A stretch of 64,000 nt of DNA from Phycisphaeraceae bacterium (GTDB lineage: Bacteria; Planctomycetota; Phycisphaerae; Phycisphaerales; UBA1924): NCBI GenBank assembly GCA_020639235.1, contig JACKHC010000001.1, positions 806,001 through 870,000 of the forward strand, read 5' to 3'. Positions within the stretch are counted from its first letter, which is position 1, and each line of letters begins with the position of its first letter. This document shows, one piece after another, positions 54,506 to 63,967 of this stretch. Below the pieces are notes generated by a model. That model saw nothing but the letters and a program-made list of their open reading frames with translations, searched no databases and had not been told where the DNA came from. A program made the position numbers and the translations under genes.

Positions 54506-54879
54506 GCTCCTCCTTTCCTTTCACGAGTGGCCAGATAATCGCGGATGTGTGCTTCGGTGAAGAGAACTCGCCTGCCGATTCGCAAGTGCCCGAGCCGTCC
54601 CTCCGCGCATTCCCTATGGACCGTATTGCGATGAACTCGGAGTGCGTGCCCTACCTGACCCGCGTCTAAGAGGCGTGGAATCGTGGAGCCAGCATCTGAT
54701 CGGTCCATGGCTTCGGTGATATGACGCACGCGCTCCCCATCCGTAGTCAAGCCATTCGGGTTCCTGTGGCCGTCGTTCCGTTGAGGATGTGGCGCGGGCG
54801 CATCGCGCGACGTATCCTCGCCCGATTGGGAATGAGATTCCGACTCTGCGATCCGAGTCATTGGGTTTTTGCTGTCCAT
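54337..54879 (-). CDS. Excisionase-like HTH protein overlapping the integrase gene
   Basis: This 180-residue protein has a disordered N-terminus (1-60) and a MerR/excisionase-type winged helix (about 66-118, GQVGHALRVHRNTVHRECAE and GRRVLFTEAHIRDYLA). A tail is translated from the beginning of the integrase gene in another frame. The overlap with the integrase is 169 bases, unusually long, and the tail after about 120 may be non-functional. Its start overlaps the stop of the upstream HTH gene by one base (TAATG). It should act as a directionality factor for the integrase. Confidence 0.7.
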   Translation of the reverse strand: MDSKNPMTRIAESESHSQSGEDTSRDAPAPHPQRNDGHRNPNGLTTDGERVRHITEAMDRSDAGSTIPRLLDAGQVGHALRVHRNTVHRECAEGRLGHLRIGRRVLFTEAHIRDYLATRERKGGACSTNRSGTTRGTCLSGAPTAPTISFTGPQRNEGFELDAQDARARAQVILRQPSGP

Positions 54880-55448
54880 TATCCACGCCCCTCCAATCCC
54901 GGATACTCGATGGGGGGTTTCTCATGCTTTCTGAGCACTGCGTTGGCTTCGACAACCAGCCGGCGGGCATCGACCGGCCTGTCATCGAGCTTGAAGCCAA
55001 ACTTTGCATCGAGTCCTGCACGCTTACCCAAGACGGCCATCGCGCGCCGCAATGGCGGTGTTGGCCATTCGTCTGACGCTTCAATCCGGTCATTCGCGGC
55101 AGGGCGGGGTACCTTGGCCTGTGTGTTGTCACGGTGAGCATCAGGTCGTCGGATCCCCCGCCGGTGTCGTGGTTCCGGCGTGCTCCATGGGTAGACCTCC
55201 CGTGGATTGCCCTTACGGTCGAGTACGATCCACATGCAGCGGGGAGGTCCAGTATCGATAAAGTCTGCAAGTGTTACTGCACCGTTTGTTAGTGATTCGA
55301 TCTGAGCGATCATGGGTCTCGTCGGTATGCGGTCACCCTTGATCCACCGCATGACCGTACTTCGTGAATGAACACCCAGCATCCATCGGAGCTGCCGAGG
55401 CGTAATATGGTGCTTTGCCATGTAGTCTGCGAGTTTCATACCTCGCAT
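54879..55448 (-). CDS. Cro-like HTH protein of the integration module
   Basis: The 189-residue product has a Cro/CI-type HTH at about 8-55 (HITPRQLRWMLGVHSRSTVM then RWIKGDRIPTRPMIAQIE) and a C-terminal region with RPVDARRLVVEANAVLRKHE. The start at 55448 is chosen to begin just before the domain; the ATG at 55439 is an alternative. It diverges from the metallopeptidase gene at 55529 across 80 bases, which should hold the control region for both integrase arms. Confidence 0.65.
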   Translation of the reverse strand: MRGMKLADYMAKHHITPRQLRWMLGVHSRSTVMRWIKGDRIPTRPMIAQIESLTNGAVTLADFIDTGPPRCMWIVLDRKGNPREVYPWSTPEPRHRRGIRRPDAHRDNTQAKVPRPAANDRIEASDEWPTPPLRRAMAVLGKRAGLDAKFGFKLDDRPVDARRLVVEANAVLRKHEKPPIEYPGLEGRG

Positions 55449-55528
55449 GTAGCGCAGAGAGGGTAAGAGTTGAACCCTGTCCCCGTCCCCATCTGCATAA
55501 TGAGATACGGTCGTCTGCAATTAGTGTC

Positions 55529-56284
55529 ATGCGCGAGAAGAATCCCCAAACTCATTCGCCACGCTTGAGTGTGCGGGCCGCAGATATGCGGACGGAACTC
55601 GCGGCCAACGCGCTGCTCCGCCGGTGCATGGCGGAACGGGGATTGGCGGCGTTGCCTCTGCCGATTCCGATTGAAGAGTGGATCGAGTCTCCGCTGGGTT
55701 ACCGCTTCGAGATCGTCTCGGATGCCGAACTCGGACCCGGCATCCTTGGTCGGGCGCGCCCAAGCGTGGGCGAGATCGCGATCAACGAGTGTCTGTTGCA
55801 GCACGAGGGACGGTACAGATTTACCTGCGCGCATGAACTCGCGCATTTGACCCTTCATCACGGCGAGAGCGGGGGGTATTCTGATGGAGAACTCCCGCGG
55901 GATGGCGATGCTTCGAGGATTGAGCGCGAGGCCGATCGGTTCGCCGCAGCATTCCTCGTGCCCGGAGACACCCTCGGGGATGCCATCGTACGAACACTGG
56001 CGGACGACCAACTCGCTCCACAGTGCTTGGAGATGCTGCGCGGGGACGATGTCATTGCAGTGTGGCTCTGGCGTAGATGTGTCCTGCCGCGATTGGCCGA
56101 GGTCTATGAAGTCTCAAAGCCGGCAATGGCCTATCGGTGTCGCGAACTTCGATTGCCGAATCAGCGTCGACTGGTCCGTCCATCTCTGGTGCCTCTCCTG
56201 ACATGTCCCGAGGCGGCGATCCGGGTGCTGCCACTCTCCGAGATCGTGGTCAAAGAAGGCGTACCTCGGTTGGCCAAGGCCTGA
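55529..56284 (+). CDS. ImmA/IrrE-type metallopeptidase
   Basis: This 251-residue protein has the zinc motif HELAH at 102-106 with EREADRFAAAFLVP near 131-144 supplying the third ligand, the signature of ImmA/IrrE proteases. A C-terminal helix region contains EVYEVSKPAMAYRCRELRL, an HTH-like segment. Family members cleave XRE-type repressors of integrative elements after DNA damage and so trigger excision. An XRE gene follows 90 bases downstream, its likely substrate. The start at 55529 was preferred to the much longer upstream frame, which crosses the divergent promoter. Confidence 0.82.
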   Translation: MREKNPQTHSPRLSVRAADMRTELAANALLRRCMAERGLAALPLPIPIEEWIESPLGYRFEIVSDAELGPGILGRARPSVGEIAINECLLQHEGRYRFTCAHELAHLTLHHGESGGYSDGELPRDGDASRIEREADRFAAAFLVPGDTLGDAIVRTLADDQLAPQCLEMLRGDDVIAVWLWRRCVLPRLAEVYEVSKPAMAYRCRELRLPNQRRLVRPSLVPLLTCPEAAIRVLPLSEIVVKEGVPRLAKA

Positions 56285-56374
56285 AATTTACAAATCGGCC
56301 ATTCCCAAGTCTTGACGCGGCCCGACCACGCGTTAGCATACATGCGTACACGCCCCAATCCCTGGAGGGCAACT

Positions 56375-56779
56375 TTGAGCCGCCCGTCTTCCCAAAGCCC
56401 CGTTCCGATCGGCGAGACGCTGAGACAGCGGCGTGTCGAAGTCATGGAAAAGAGTCTCAGGGACACTGCCAAGCGCCTTCAGATCACGCCCGCCCACCTC
56501 AGCGATCTGGAGAACGGGCGCCGAACACCATCCGAGGAACTCTTGCTTCGGATTCGCGATGTCTACGGAGTCGAAGAGGCCATTCTCCGGGCTCGCTGGG
56601 GCAGAGCCGAGACAGTTGTTGACGAAGTCGCCACCAAGACACCGACCACCGCCGCGAAAGCACCTGAACTCCTGCGAGCCGCGAGCGACCTTAGCGCGGA
56701 CCAGTGGGACGACCTGATCCGGCGCGCCAAGGCACTTGCGAAGCGTACGAAACCCACGAGTACGCACAGGAAGATTTAG
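56375..56779 (+). CDS. XRE-family repressor candidate
   Basis: The 134-residue product has an HTH-3 domain (about 10-65, DTAKRLQITPAHLSDLENGR) and a C-terminal helix SADQWDDLIRRAKALAKR. The TTG at 56375 is chosen because GGAGGG lies eight bases upstream; ATG codons further upstream lack such a site. Its position after an ImmA-like protease matches the ImmR/ImmA pairs of integrative elements, so it probably holds the element quiescent. Confidence 0.72.
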   Translation: MSRPSSQSPVPIGETLRQRRVEVMEKSLRDTAKRLQITPAHLSDLENGRRTPSEELLLRIRDVYGVEEAILRARWGRAETVVDEVATKTPTTAAKAPELLRAASDLSADQWDDLIRRAKALAKRTKPTSTHRKI

Positions 56780-56963
56780 TCCCGCAATCAGCCCGCCCGA
56801 GAGGGAATGACGATGTCCGCAGTGTCAGCAATACTGCTTACAGGCTCCAGACAGTCCACCCACTTGGGTGATCGCCGGCTCGTTCGTACTCACGGAGTCT
56901 TCGGGCGCAGGCCGTCAGTCGGATACGCCAAGGCTCCCTCTCTCGAAGTCATTGGAGGTTGTC

Positions 56964-57257
56964 ATGGATGATCGTGTCCTGCCTCCTGGCATTCTCCCTC
57001 CTGCTTTCCAGCGCGACGCCAGTGGAAAACTGGTTGAGGTCTCCCCCGCAACTCCATGCCCTGAGCTATTGACCGAGCAAGAGGCCATTCGCTATCTGCG
57101 CCTCGATGCCATCGACATCGACAACCCGGAGGAAACTCTGCGTCGATATCGGAAATCGGGCTTGATTCGTGGGACGCAGGTTGGAAAGTGTGTTCGATAC
57201 CGGCGCAAGGAACTTGAAGCGTTTCTCGACAGAGTGACCGAGCGAAACCCGAGGTAG
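56964..57257 (+). CDS. Excisionase-like HTH protein
   Basis: This 97-residue protein has a MerR/excisionase-type winged helix (about 35-95, LLTEQEAIRYLRLDAIDID then LRRYRKSGLIRGTQVGKCVR and YRRKELEAFLDRV). GGAGG lies seven bases before the ATG. The integrase follows after 10 bases. It should bend DNA at the tRNA-Lys attachment sites and favour excision. Confidence 0.78.
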   Translation: MDDRVLPPGILPPAFQRDASGKLVEVSPATPCPELLTEQEAIRYLRLDAIDIDNPEETLRRYRKSGLIRGTQVGKCVRYRRKELEAFLDRVTERNPR

Positions 57258-57267
57258 AGGCGAGTCG

Positions 57268-58611
<1,344 letters not shown>

Positions 58612-58891
58612 GAACCGGGCCATTCGGCCCGATGCAGCCCCCAAGTGTATCGACATCCCGCCCCCCGTCCAGTCACCCGACCGCTGTCCGGGTCCGGACG
58701 ACGCAAACCCTGCAAATCTTTGACACCCCACCCCCCCTCGGATACCCTCTCCCCTCTGGCTTCCGCCCGTGGGAACCGCCAGATGGTGAATCGGATCCTT
58801 TTACTCATATAGATTCAAACTCCGGCGACGGCTCGCCCGTCACCACCGCGTCATCGGTATCCGACGCGGCACCGCCGGAAGAGGTCGGAAC
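58612..58891. other. Intergenic region with the promoter of the fatty-acid operon
   Basis: This 280-base region lies between the divergent tRNA-Lys and rpmF genes. It contains a good sigma-70-type promoter at 58720-58748. A short hairpin (58616-58631) close to the tRNA has no T tract. No other feature is evident. Confidence 0.6.
58720..58748 (+). promoter_or_regulatory. Sigma-70-like promoter of the rpmF-fab operon
   Basis: TTGACA (58720-58725), a 17-base spacer and TACCCT (58743-58748) make a plausible housekeeping promoter. The implied start near 58755 gives a leader of about 135 bases before rpmF. Confidence 0.55.
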
Positions 58892-59092
58892 ATGCACCCT
58901 ACCCATAGAATTAGCCCGGGCCGTCAGCGTCGTCGTCGCAGCCATCATGCGCTCGACGCCAAGTTCCCCGGTCTTTGCCCCGTGACGGGCAATCTCAAGC
59001 AGCACCATCGCGCGTGCAAGGCCTCCGGATTCGTCCGCCCCGGCCTCACCATCCGGCTCCCGAAACTCGGAATCGGTACACACGAGGGCTAA
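58892..59092 (+). CDS. rpmF: Ribosomal protein L32, divergent form
   Basis: The 66-residue basic protein has the RRRRSHHAL segment characteristic of L32. A following LCPVTGNLKQHH and RACKASGF take the place of the zinc ribbon, with one Cys at each position instead of a CxxC pair. L32 sits in the large subunit near the peptidyl-transferase region. Its location directly before plsX, 6 bases upstream, is the conserved bacterial arrangement and supports the call despite sequence divergence. It is likely a C-minus version that does not bind zinc. Confidence 0.78.
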   Translation: MHPTHRISPGRQRRRRSHHALDAKFPGLCPVTGNLKQHHRACKASGFVRPGLTIRLPKLGIGTHEG

Positions 59093-59098
59093 GCACTC

Positions 59099-60145
59099 AT
59101 GCGCCTCGCTGTCGACGCGATGGGCGGGGATCATGCGCCCGACGCGATCGTGCGGGGATGTATCGATGCGCTCGATATCCTCGCGCCGGGTGACGAGCTC
59201 ATCCTCACGGGCCGCGAGAACGACATCCGCGAGATCATGCGTGAGTGCTCCGTTCCCGCGGACGCGCCCATCCGAATCATCCACGCCGACACCGTCGTCG
59301 AGATGCACGAGTCTCCTGTCGAGGCCGTTCGCGCCAAGAAGGACTCATCGCTCGTCAAGATGATGCTCCTCGGCGCCGGCCGCCTCGACGAGCCCGCCGC
59401 CGATGTCGTGATCTCCGCGGGCAACACGGGCGCGTGCGTCTCCGGCGGCACCATGTTCATGAAGCGTCTGCCGGGCGTGCACCGCCCCGGAATCGCCTGC
59501 GCCATCCCGTCTTTCCACGGGCCGATGGTCCTCTGCGATGTGGGCGCCAATCCGGAGCCCCGCGCGATTCACCTCGCCCAGTACGCCGTCATGGCCGAGA
59601 CTTACGCCAAGCGCGTGCTGGGCATCCAGCGTCCGCGCGTCGCGCAGGTCAACATCGGTTCCGAAGAGGGCAAGGGCACCGATCTCATCCGCGAGGTGCG
59701 CGAACTCCTGCGTGCGATTCCCGACCTCAACTACATCGGCTACATCGAGGGCCGCGACCTCTTCGAGGGCGCCGCCGATGTCGTGGTCACCGACGGCTTC
59801 GTCGGCAACACCATGCTCAAGCTCGCCGAGGGCATGGCCAAGTCGCTCTTCAAGGCCATCCTCCACGAGATACTCGAGAAAGACCCCTCGCTGGCGCTCC
59901 AGCTCGAGCCCATTCTTAAGGATCTCTTCAAGCGCAACGACTACCACGAGTACGGCGGCGCGCCGCTGCTCGGCGTCAACGGTGTGTGCTTCATCTGCCA
60001 CGGTTCTTCCGAGGCGCGCACCATCCGCAGCGCCATCCGCAGCGCACGTGAATATGTTCAGAAGGGCGTCAACGAGGCGATCATCCAGCGCATCGCCTGC
60101 CTGGAGCCGCACGAGTCCCCCCAGCCCGCGGGCGGGCCCGCGTGA
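59099..60145 (+). CDS. plsX: Phosphate acyltransferase PlsX
   Basis: The 348-residue enzyme makes acyl-phosphate from acyl-ACP for phospholipid synthesis at the membrane surface. It has the typical start RLAVDAMGGDHAP, then VISAGNTGACVSGG, the IEGRDLFEG stretch near 218 and the VVTDGFVGNTMLKLAEG stretch near 231. Its length is usual for the family. The start of fabH overlaps its stop (GTGA). It is the second gene of the operon. Confidence 0.95.
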   Translation: MRLAVDAMGGDHAPDAIVRGCIDALDILAPGDELILTGRENDIREIMRECSVPADAPIRIIHADTVVEMHESPVEAVRAKKDSSLVKMMLLGAGRLDEPAADVVISAGNTGACVSGGTMFMKRLPGVHRPGIACAIPSFHGPMVLCDVGANPEPRAIHLAQYAVMAETYAKRVLGIQRPRVAQVNIGSEEGKGTDLIREVRELLRAIPDLNYIGYIEGRDLFEGAADVVVTDGFVGNTMLKLAEGMAKSLFKAILHEILEKDPSLALQLEPILKDLFKRNDYHEYGGAPLLGVNGVCFICHGSSEARTIRSAIRSAREYVQKGVNEAIIQRIACLEPHESPQPAGGPA

Positions 60146-61167
60146 GCGGCGTCACCGCCCAGCCAAGACAAGCGCCCCGGATCGGCGTCCGTCTCGCCGG
60201 CACCGGTCATTGCGTGCCCGACGGCAAGATCACGAACGCCGACTTCGAGAAACTCGTCGAGACCTCCGACGAGTGGATCGTCCAGCGAACGGGAATCCAT
60301 GAACGGCGCAAGTGCGACATGGACAAGGGCGAGAGCGCCCGGACGCTCTGCACCAAGGCGCTCAAGCGTGCGCTCGATGATGCGCGCATGGAAGCGTCGG
60401 AACTCGACTTCATCATCCTGGGATCCGTCACCGGGGAGATGTCCTGCCCCGCGACGGCGTGCCGCGTCGGGGCCGATGTCGGCGCCGTCGGCGCCGGCGC
60501 GCTCGACATCATCGCGGCGTGCTCGTCCTTCGTGTACGGCCTCAACATGGCCCACGACATGATCCGCTCCGGCGCGATCCGCACCGCCGCCGTCCTAGGG
60601 TGCGACATCATGAGCGAGGTGATGGACTACACCGATCGGGGCGTGTCCATCCTCTTCGGCGACGCCGCGGGCGCCGCGATCATCAAGGCGACCGACGATA
60701 CGACGCGGGGGATCATCGCCAGCAGTCTGCACGCCGATGGCTCGGGCTGGAAGGACCTCTACCTCCCGCGCCGGAAGCGCGACCTGCCCGAGGGTGTGGA
60801 GGTCCCGCCGGAGAAACTCGGCTACCTCCAGATGAACGGGCGCGAGGTGTACAAGTTCGCGGTCACGACCTTTGGGCGGCTCATCGAGGAGACACTCGAG
60901 AAGGCCGGCATCCAGGCGTCGGATGTCGATCAGTTCGTCTGCCATCAGTCCAACGCGCGAATCCTCGAGTCCGCCCGCACGAAGTTCGGAATCCCCGAGT
61001 CCAAACTCCATGTGAACATCGACCGCTACGGCAACTGCTCGGGCGGCTCGGTCCCCGTCGTTCTCGACGAACTCCGTAAGTCCGGCAAATGCCAGGAAGG
61101 CGAGATCGTCCTGTTCGTCGCCTTCGGCGGCGGCCTCACGTGGGCCTCGAGTCTCTGGCGAATCTGA
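60142..61167 (+). CDS. fabH: 3-oxoacyl-ACP synthase III
   Basis: This 341-residue enzyme condenses acetyl-CoA with malonyl-ACP to start fatty-acid chains. The catalytic triad is visible: Cys127 in DIIAACSSFVYG, His near 266 in FVCHQSNAR and Asn near 298 in YGNCSGGS. A GTG start overlaps the plsX stop codon, indicating translational coupling. The first 13 residues are a short extension compared with the usual start. Confidence 0.95.
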   Translation: MSGVTAQPRQAPRIGVRLAGTGHCVPDGKITNADFEKLVETSDEWIVQRTGIHERRKCDMDKGESARTLCTKALKRALDDARMEASELDFIILGSVTGEMSCPATACRVGADVGAVGAGALDIIAACSSFVYGLNMAHDMIRSGAIRTAAVLGCDIMSEVMDYTDRGVSILFGDAAGAAIIKATDDTTRGIIASSLHADGSGWKDLYLPRRKRDLPEGVEVPPEKLGYLQMNGREVYKFAVTTFGRLIEETLEKAGIQASDVDQFVCHQSNARILESARTKFGIPESKLHVNIDRYGNCSGGSVPVVLDELRKSGKCQEGEIVLFVAFGGGLTWASSLWRI

Positions 61168-61212
61168 CCCGGCGCATATCATGCATTCTGAAACGCATCG
61201 GAGGACCCGCTG

Positions 61213-62184
61213 ATGAGCGATCAACTCGTTCTGCTCTGCCCCGGACAGGGCGCCCAGAACGTCGGCATGGGCAAGGCGTGGTTCGGCCATTCACCCGATG
61301 CCGCGCGCACCTTCGGCGCCGCCGACGAAATCCTGGGCGATCGCCTCGGCGCGAAACTCTCGACACTCTGCTTCGAGGGCCCCGCCGACACGCTCAACCG
61401 CACCGACATCGCACAGCCCGCGATCTTCGTCACATCCGTCGCGTGCTTCCAGGCGCTCTTCCACGATGCCGATCCGTCCGGCTTCGCGGCCACGGCCGGG
61501 CTGAGTCTGGGTGAATACACCGCCCTGCATCTTGCCGGCGCGATGGACTTCGCCGATGCGCTGGAACTCGTCGTCCTGCGCGGCCGCGCCATGCAGGACG
61601 CCGCCGAGGCCAGCGCCGGCTCCATGGTCGCGCTGATCGGCGCCGATGAGGAACAGGCCCAACAGGTCTGCGACAGGGCCGCGGGAGAGGGTGTCCTCGT
61701 CTGCGCGAACTTCAACGCACCGGGCCAGATCGTCCTGTCCGGCTCGGTCGATGCATGCCAGCGCGCCGTCACGGTCGCTTCCGAGATGGGCCTGCGCGCC
61801 ACGGCGCTCTCCGTCGCCGGCGCGTTCCATTCGCCGCTCATGCAGCCCGCCGCGGACCGTCTTCGCGCAGCGCTCGAGAAAACCACGATCCGCGAGCCGC
61901 GCTGCACGGTAGTCTCCAATGTCACCGCCGCGCCGCACGGCGCGCTCGTCGCATCGAACGAGGGAGGCGAGGGCGGTGGGGGGAACGGGGGGGGCGCGGA
62001 CGCCATCCGTGAGCGTCTGGTCGAGCAACTCACGCACCCTGTACGATGGGCGCAGTCGTGCGCATGGCTCACAGCGAATGTCCCCGGCGTCTACCACGAG
62101 CTGGCGCCGGGCAAAGTGCTCGCCGGGCTGATGCGCCGAATCAACCGGGAAACGAAGGTGACGACGCATGACGAACCCCAATAA
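61213..62184 (+). CDS. fabD: Malonyl-CoA:ACP transacylase
   Basis: The 323-residue enzyme loads malonyl groups onto ACP. It has LLCPGQGAQ at the N-terminus, the nucleophile Ser98 in GLSLGEYTAL and catalytic His near 206 in GAFHSPLM. GGAGGA precedes the ATG. A Gly-rich insert (about residues 253-266, GGEGGGGNGGGAD) lies before the last helix and is not part of the usual fold. The next gene starts 17 bases before its stop. Confidence 0.95.
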   Translation: MSDQLVLLCPGQGAQNVGMGKAWFGHSPDAARTFGAADEILGDRLGAKLSTLCFEGPADTLNRTDIAQPAIFVTSVACFQALFHDADPSGFAATAGLSLGEYTALHLAGAMDFADALELVVLRGRAMQDAAEASAGSMVALIGADEEQAQQVCDRAAGEGVLVCANFNAPGQIVLSGSVDACQRAVTVASEMGLRATALSVAGAFHSPLMQPAADRLRAALEKTTIREPRCTVVSNVTAAPHGALVASNEGGEGGGGNGGGADAIRERLVEQLTHPVRWAQSCAWLTANVPGVYHELAPGKVLAGLMRRINRETKVTTHDEPQ

Positions 62185-62752
62185 CAACAACTCGACGCAC
62201 AAGCCCGCGATGTGGTCGATCTCGATGCCCGCTACCGCTTTGGCGTGCGTCGCCGCGGTCGCGATCACATCGGGTTGCAAGAAGAAGCCCCCGCCCCCGC
62301 CGCCGCCCCCGCCGCCCCCGCCGCGGACCGACTATGTCGAGCAGGTCAGCGGCACGCTCGACACGCATGTCGACTGGCCGGTCGAGCGCAAGCCGCCGTC
62401 GCTGTCCATGACCGAGGCCATCGCGCGCCTCACCAACGCGTTCGTGCGCGGCGATGCCGACGCGCTGCGTCCGATGCTCGCGGCATCCGATCGCGCCATC
62501 CTCGACAGTCTCGTCGAGTCGGGCGAGTGGGAAGAGTCCACCAAGGACATCGAGGTCGTGCGCATCAATCGGGTCACTTCGGGTGGAGGCGACGCCGGCA
62601 CCGAGGTTGTGCTGGCGATCCAAGACGACGAGGGCGCGTACCTCATCGGGTGGAAAGTCGTCGCCGTCGGTGATGCCTTCGAGTTCTCCGGCATCGACAC
62701 GCCGGACGACCGCGCCGCCAAGGCCTCGCAGCTCGACCCCGCATCGCAGTAA
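62168..62752 (+). CDS. Predicted lipoprotein with a polyproline spacer
   Basis: This 194-residue protein has a signal segment ending AITSGCKKK, with the Cys as likely lipid anchor. Twelve consecutive prolines follow at once. A globular domain (about 60-180) contains LTNAFVRGDADALRPMLA and LVESGEWEESTKDIEVVRI, a fold resembling small SnoaL/NTF2-like domains. The proline run should hold this domain away from the membrane. The start overlaps fabD by 17 bases. Its place inside a fatty-acid operon is odd and its function is unknown. Confidence 0.72.
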   Translation: MTNPNNNNSTHKPAMWSISMPATALACVAAVAITSGCKKKPPPPPPPPPPPPRTDYVEQVSGTLDTHVDWPVERKPPSLSMTEAIARLTNAFVRGDADALRPMLAASDRAILDSLVESGEWEESTKDIEVVRINRVTSGGGDAGTEVVLAIQDDEGAYLIGWKVVAVGDAFEFSGIDTPDDRAAKASQLDPASQ

Positions 62753-62784
62753 TCTCGATCGAAGCATCATCCGCAGGAGCATGA

Positions 62785-63540
62785 ATGGCTAGCGAGACTT
62801 CCGAACAGCGCCGCGTCGCCGTTGTCACCGGCGCATCGCGCGGCATCGGCAAAGCAATTGCCACGCGGCTCGCCGCCGACGGGCGGCACGTCGTGCTCGT
62901 CTCTCGTTCCGCGGGCCCGCTCTCAGAGGTCCGCTCCGAGATCGAACAGGCGGGCGGTGTCGCATCCATCCAGGCCGTCGATGTGGGCGATCTCGAAGCG
63001 TTCGCTTCCGCGATCGAGAGCATCGCCAGCGAACTCGGTCGTCTGGACATCCTCGTGAACAACGCGGGCATCACGCGCGACAACCTCTCGCTCCGGATGA
63101 CCAACGACGAGTTCATGGAGGTGATCCGCGTCAACCTCGCGTCGGTGTTCGTCGCCTGCCGCGCCGCGGCCCGCCCGATGATGCGCCAGAAGTTCGGGCG
63201 CATCGTCAACATCGGCTCGACCTCGGGCGTCGTGGGCAACGCGGGACAGGCCAACTACGCCGCCGCCAAGTCGGGGCTCTCGGGGCTGACCAAGTCCCTC
63301 GCCCGCGAACTGGGCGGCAAGGCGATCACCGCCAATGTCATCGCGCCGGGGTTCATCGAGACGGACATGACCTCCGTTCTCGGGGATGAGATCAAGAGTC
63401 GGGTTATGGAAGGGATGGCCCTGCGTCGCCTGGGCCGGCCCGAAGATATCGCCGCCGCCGTCGCGTATGTGTCCTCCGATGAGGCCGGTTTCCTTACCGG
63501 GCAGGTCATCAGTGTGGACGGCGGGCTCACCATGTGCTGA
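62785..63540 (+). CDS. fabG: 3-oxoacyl-ACP reductase
   Basis: The 251-residue NADPH-dependent short-chain dehydrogenase has the cofactor motif TGASRGIG (15-22), the NNAG motif (92-95) and the catalytic Ser145, Tyr158 and Lys162 in NIGSTSGVVGN and NYAAAKSG. It reduces the keto group in each elongation cycle. It lies 32 bases after the lipoprotein gene. Members of this family can have other substrates, but the operon context makes FabG the natural call. Confidence 0.95.
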   Translation: MASETSEQRRVAVVTGASRGIGKAIATRLAADGRHVVLVSRSAGPLSEVRSEIEQAGGVASIQAVDVGDLEAFASAIESIASELGRLDILVNNAGITRDNLSLRMTNDEFMEVIRVNLASVFVACRAAARPMMRQKFGRIVNIGSTSGVVGNAGQANYAAAKSGLSGLTKSLARELGGKAITANVIAPGFIETDMTSVLGDEIKSRVMEGMALRRLGRPEDIAAAVAYVSSDEAGFLTGQVISVDGGLTMC

Positions 63541-63553
63541 CCCGCCGTGCCCT

Positions 63554-63583
63554 TTGCGGGCCCGGAGCGGACAGCGTTATAGT
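63554..63583 (+). promoter_or_regulatory. Possible internal promoter before acpP
   Basis: TTGCGG (63554-63559), an 18-base spacer and TATAGT (63578-63583) precede acpP by about 55 bases. A separate promoter for ACP, needed in high amounts, would be reasonable. Confidence 0.45.
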
Positions 63584-63636
63584 CTGAGGTTTGCACATCA
63601 CCCGGGCGCGAGCGTCCCGGCGCCGGAGGTTCATCC

Positions 63637-63882
63637 GTGACTGAACAGCAAGTACTCGATCAGGTCCGCGACATCGTCGCCGAGCAGATGGGTGTCGATA
63701 AGGACAACATCTCCGCCGAGACCAGCTTCGTCAACGATCTCAACGCCGACAGTCTCGACACCGTCGAGCTCGTCATGGAGTTCGAGGACAAGTTCGAGAC
63801 CTCGATTCCCGACGACAAGGCTGAGCAGATCAAGACGGTCGGCGAAGCCGTCAAGTTCATCATGGAGTCCAAGGGCGCCTGA
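63637..63882 (+). CDS. acpP: Acyl carrier protein
   Basis: The 81-residue acidic, helical carrier has the phosphopantetheine site Ser39 in [16 protein letters not shown]. This follows the family DSL motif; the Ala before Asp replaces the more common Gly-Ala order. It carries the growing acyl chain for FabH, FabD, FabG and FabF. The GTG start has GGAGG upstream. Confidence 0.95.
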   Translation: MTEQQVLDQVRDIVAEQMGVDKDNISAETSFVNDLNADSLDTVELVMEFEDKFETSIPDDKAEQIKTVGEAVKFIMESKGA

Positions 63883-63967
63883 TCGGCCCCTGTTCGGCGC
63901 GTCCGCACCGACGCGTGGAGTCCGTCAACAGACTCCCGCCCGTGCGCCCGCCGACGCCGGACGAACC

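Noticed and set aside
58616..58631. Hairpin CGGGCC-ATTC-GGCCCG upstream of tRNA-Lys
   Set aside because: No T tract on either strand, so not a terminator, and too short to call regulatory.
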